Source: Clostridium sp. NkU-1 (GTDB taxonomy: Bacteria; Bacillota_A; Clostridia; Lachnospirales; Lachnospiraceae). From it: DNA of 64,000 bases. A program made the translations under genes and the position numbers. Location: positions 1 to 64,000 of the forward strand of contig BBDR01000001.1 of NCBI GenBank assembly GCA_001312405.1, written 5' to 3'. This document shows, in pieces, positions 63,020-64,000 of the stretch; the first letter of the stretch is position 1, and each line of letters opens with the position of its first letter. The notes under the pieces are model-generated. The model saw only the letters and a list, made by a program, of their open reading frames with translations. It did not search any database and was not told where the DNA came from.

Positions 63020-64000
63020 ATGGCAAAAGCACAGTATAATGCGGACAGTATTACCGTTTTAGAAGGCCTTGAGGCGGTTCGAAACGTCCGGGCATGTATA
63101 TAGGAAGCGTTGGGACAAAGGGACTGAACCATTTGATTTATGAGATTGTAGATAATGCGGTGGACGAGCATCTTGCCGGTTACTGCAATCAGATATGGGT
63201 CACCCTGGAAGCGGATGGGTCTTGTACCGTAAAGGATGCAGGGCGTGGAATTCCGGTGGAGATGCACAAAAAGGGAATATCGGCAGAACGTGTGGTGCTG
63301 TCCACCCTTCATGCAGGCGGTAAATTTGATAATGATGCCTATAAGACCAGCGGCGGCTTCATGGAGTCGGTTCCTCAGTTGTGAACGCCCTGTCTGCCCA
63401 CATGAAAATTAAAATATATAAGAATGGTCTGATTCATTACGACGAATATGAGCGGGGCATACCAACGGTAGAACTGGTGGATGGCCTGCTTCCCACGTTA
63501 GGAAAAACAAAGGAGTCAGGAACAGAGATCAATTTTCTTCCAGATGGAGAGATATTTGAAAAAATCCGTTTTAAAGCGGAATGGTTAAAAAGCCGTCTTC
63601 ATGAAACCGCGTATTTGAATCCGGAGCTTCATATTACCTATGTCAACAAAAGGCAGGGAGAAGAGGAAACCGTCATTTATCATGAGCCGGATGGAATTAT
63701 CGCTTATGTGAGGGAATTAAATACCGGAAAGGAGGCAATTCACGATCCCATTTATTTTAAGGGGACCCTGGATAAGGTTGAAGTAGAGGCTGCCCTGCAG
63801 TTTGTGGATACCTTTGAGGAGAATATCCTTGGCTTCTGCAACAATATTTTCACCCAGGAAGGGGGAACCCACCTGGCTGGATTTAAGACCCGTTTCACGC
63901 AAATGATCAACAACTATGCAAGGGAACTGGGGATTTTAAAAGAAAAGGATGCCAACTTTACAGGAGCGGATACGAGAAATGGTTTAACGGCTGTTGTAGC
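63020..64000 (+). CDS. Type IIA topoisomerase subunit B (ParE/GyrB-like), 3' truncated by window edge (frameshifted)
   Basis: ATPase subunit of topoisomerase IV or gyrase; about 327 residues are in the window. The GHKL ATPase fold shows [46 protein letters not shown] and [14 protein letters not shown]. The transducer domain follows ([20 protein letters not shown]). The start ATG 63020 follows GGAGGAG. Frame changes lie near 63083 ([10 protein letters not shown] expected) and near 63362. Far from any dnaA-like gene, the copy is more likely the ParE-like second B subunit than GyrB; the missing C-terminal half and partner would decide. Confidence 0.9.

Overview
The window reads as chromosome of a low-to-mid GC, spore-forming Firmicute. 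The best fit is the Lachnospiraceae (Clostridium cluster XIVa, Lacrimispora/Lachnoclostridium-like). This is inferred from AGGAGG-type ribosome binding sites, CodY, PolC, LicT antitermination, a Csp-like subtilase and the gene order dprA-topA-codY-rpsB-tsf...pyrH-frr-uppS-cdsA-dxr-rseP-ispG-polC. About half of the real genes are broken by single-base indels, often in A or T runs. Indispensable genes (polC, topA, cdsA, rseP, ispG, parE-like) are hit as often as accessory ones, so I read most breaks as sequence errors. I give each such gene its full restored span and say where the frame changes.

Layout. 1-2.6 kb: end of an iron alcohol dehydrogenase, then dhaK and dhaL. 2.6-8.5 kb: a beta-glucoside operon (PTS EIIBCA, 6-phospho-beta-glucosidase, LicT antiterminator, MFS carrier) with promoter, RAT antiterminator and overlapping terminator in its leader. 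8.5-12.1 kb, minus strand: a Csp-like subtilase whose serine is replaced by glycine, a membrane-anchored unknown protein and a TetR regulator. 12.4-16.8 kb: an MMPL exporter with an exported coiled-coil partner, divergent from tetR across two matching palindromes. 17.2-19.3 kb: a radical-SAM/helix-hairpin-helix protein plus its DNA-metabolism partner behind LexA-type boxes. 19.6-25.3 kb: yifB/comM, dprA, topA, codY.

25.4-46.6 kb is the translation, isoprenoid, envelope and replication cluster from rpsB to polC. It is interrupted between tsf and pyrH by a complete oligopeptide ABC transporter operon (oppBCDF plus two tandem oppA lipoproteins). A 43-residue cysteine-rich ORF, probably unannotated, sits between rseP and ispG. 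46.7-50.3 kb: tRNA-Pro, tRNA-Glu, a flavodoxin, a GGDEF protein, a flotillin and tRNA-Thr. 50.3-56.1 kb: a glycosidase remnant, a GntR regulator divergent from an AGCS symporter and tyrosine phenol-lyase, an acylphosphatase and a cold-shock protein.

56.4-62.8 kb is a small integrated element in a tRNA-Gly(CCC) gene. It has a tyrosine integrase next to the intact tRNA, a decayed tRNA copy at the far end and paired AGTGGTGTCA repeats just inside both ends. It carries phage debris, wall-binding proteins, a ribbon-helix-helix operon with repeated operators, and two copies of a Hol_Tox-like peptide gene, each facing a candidate antisense RNA. The window ends inside a type IIA topoisomerase B-subunit gene.
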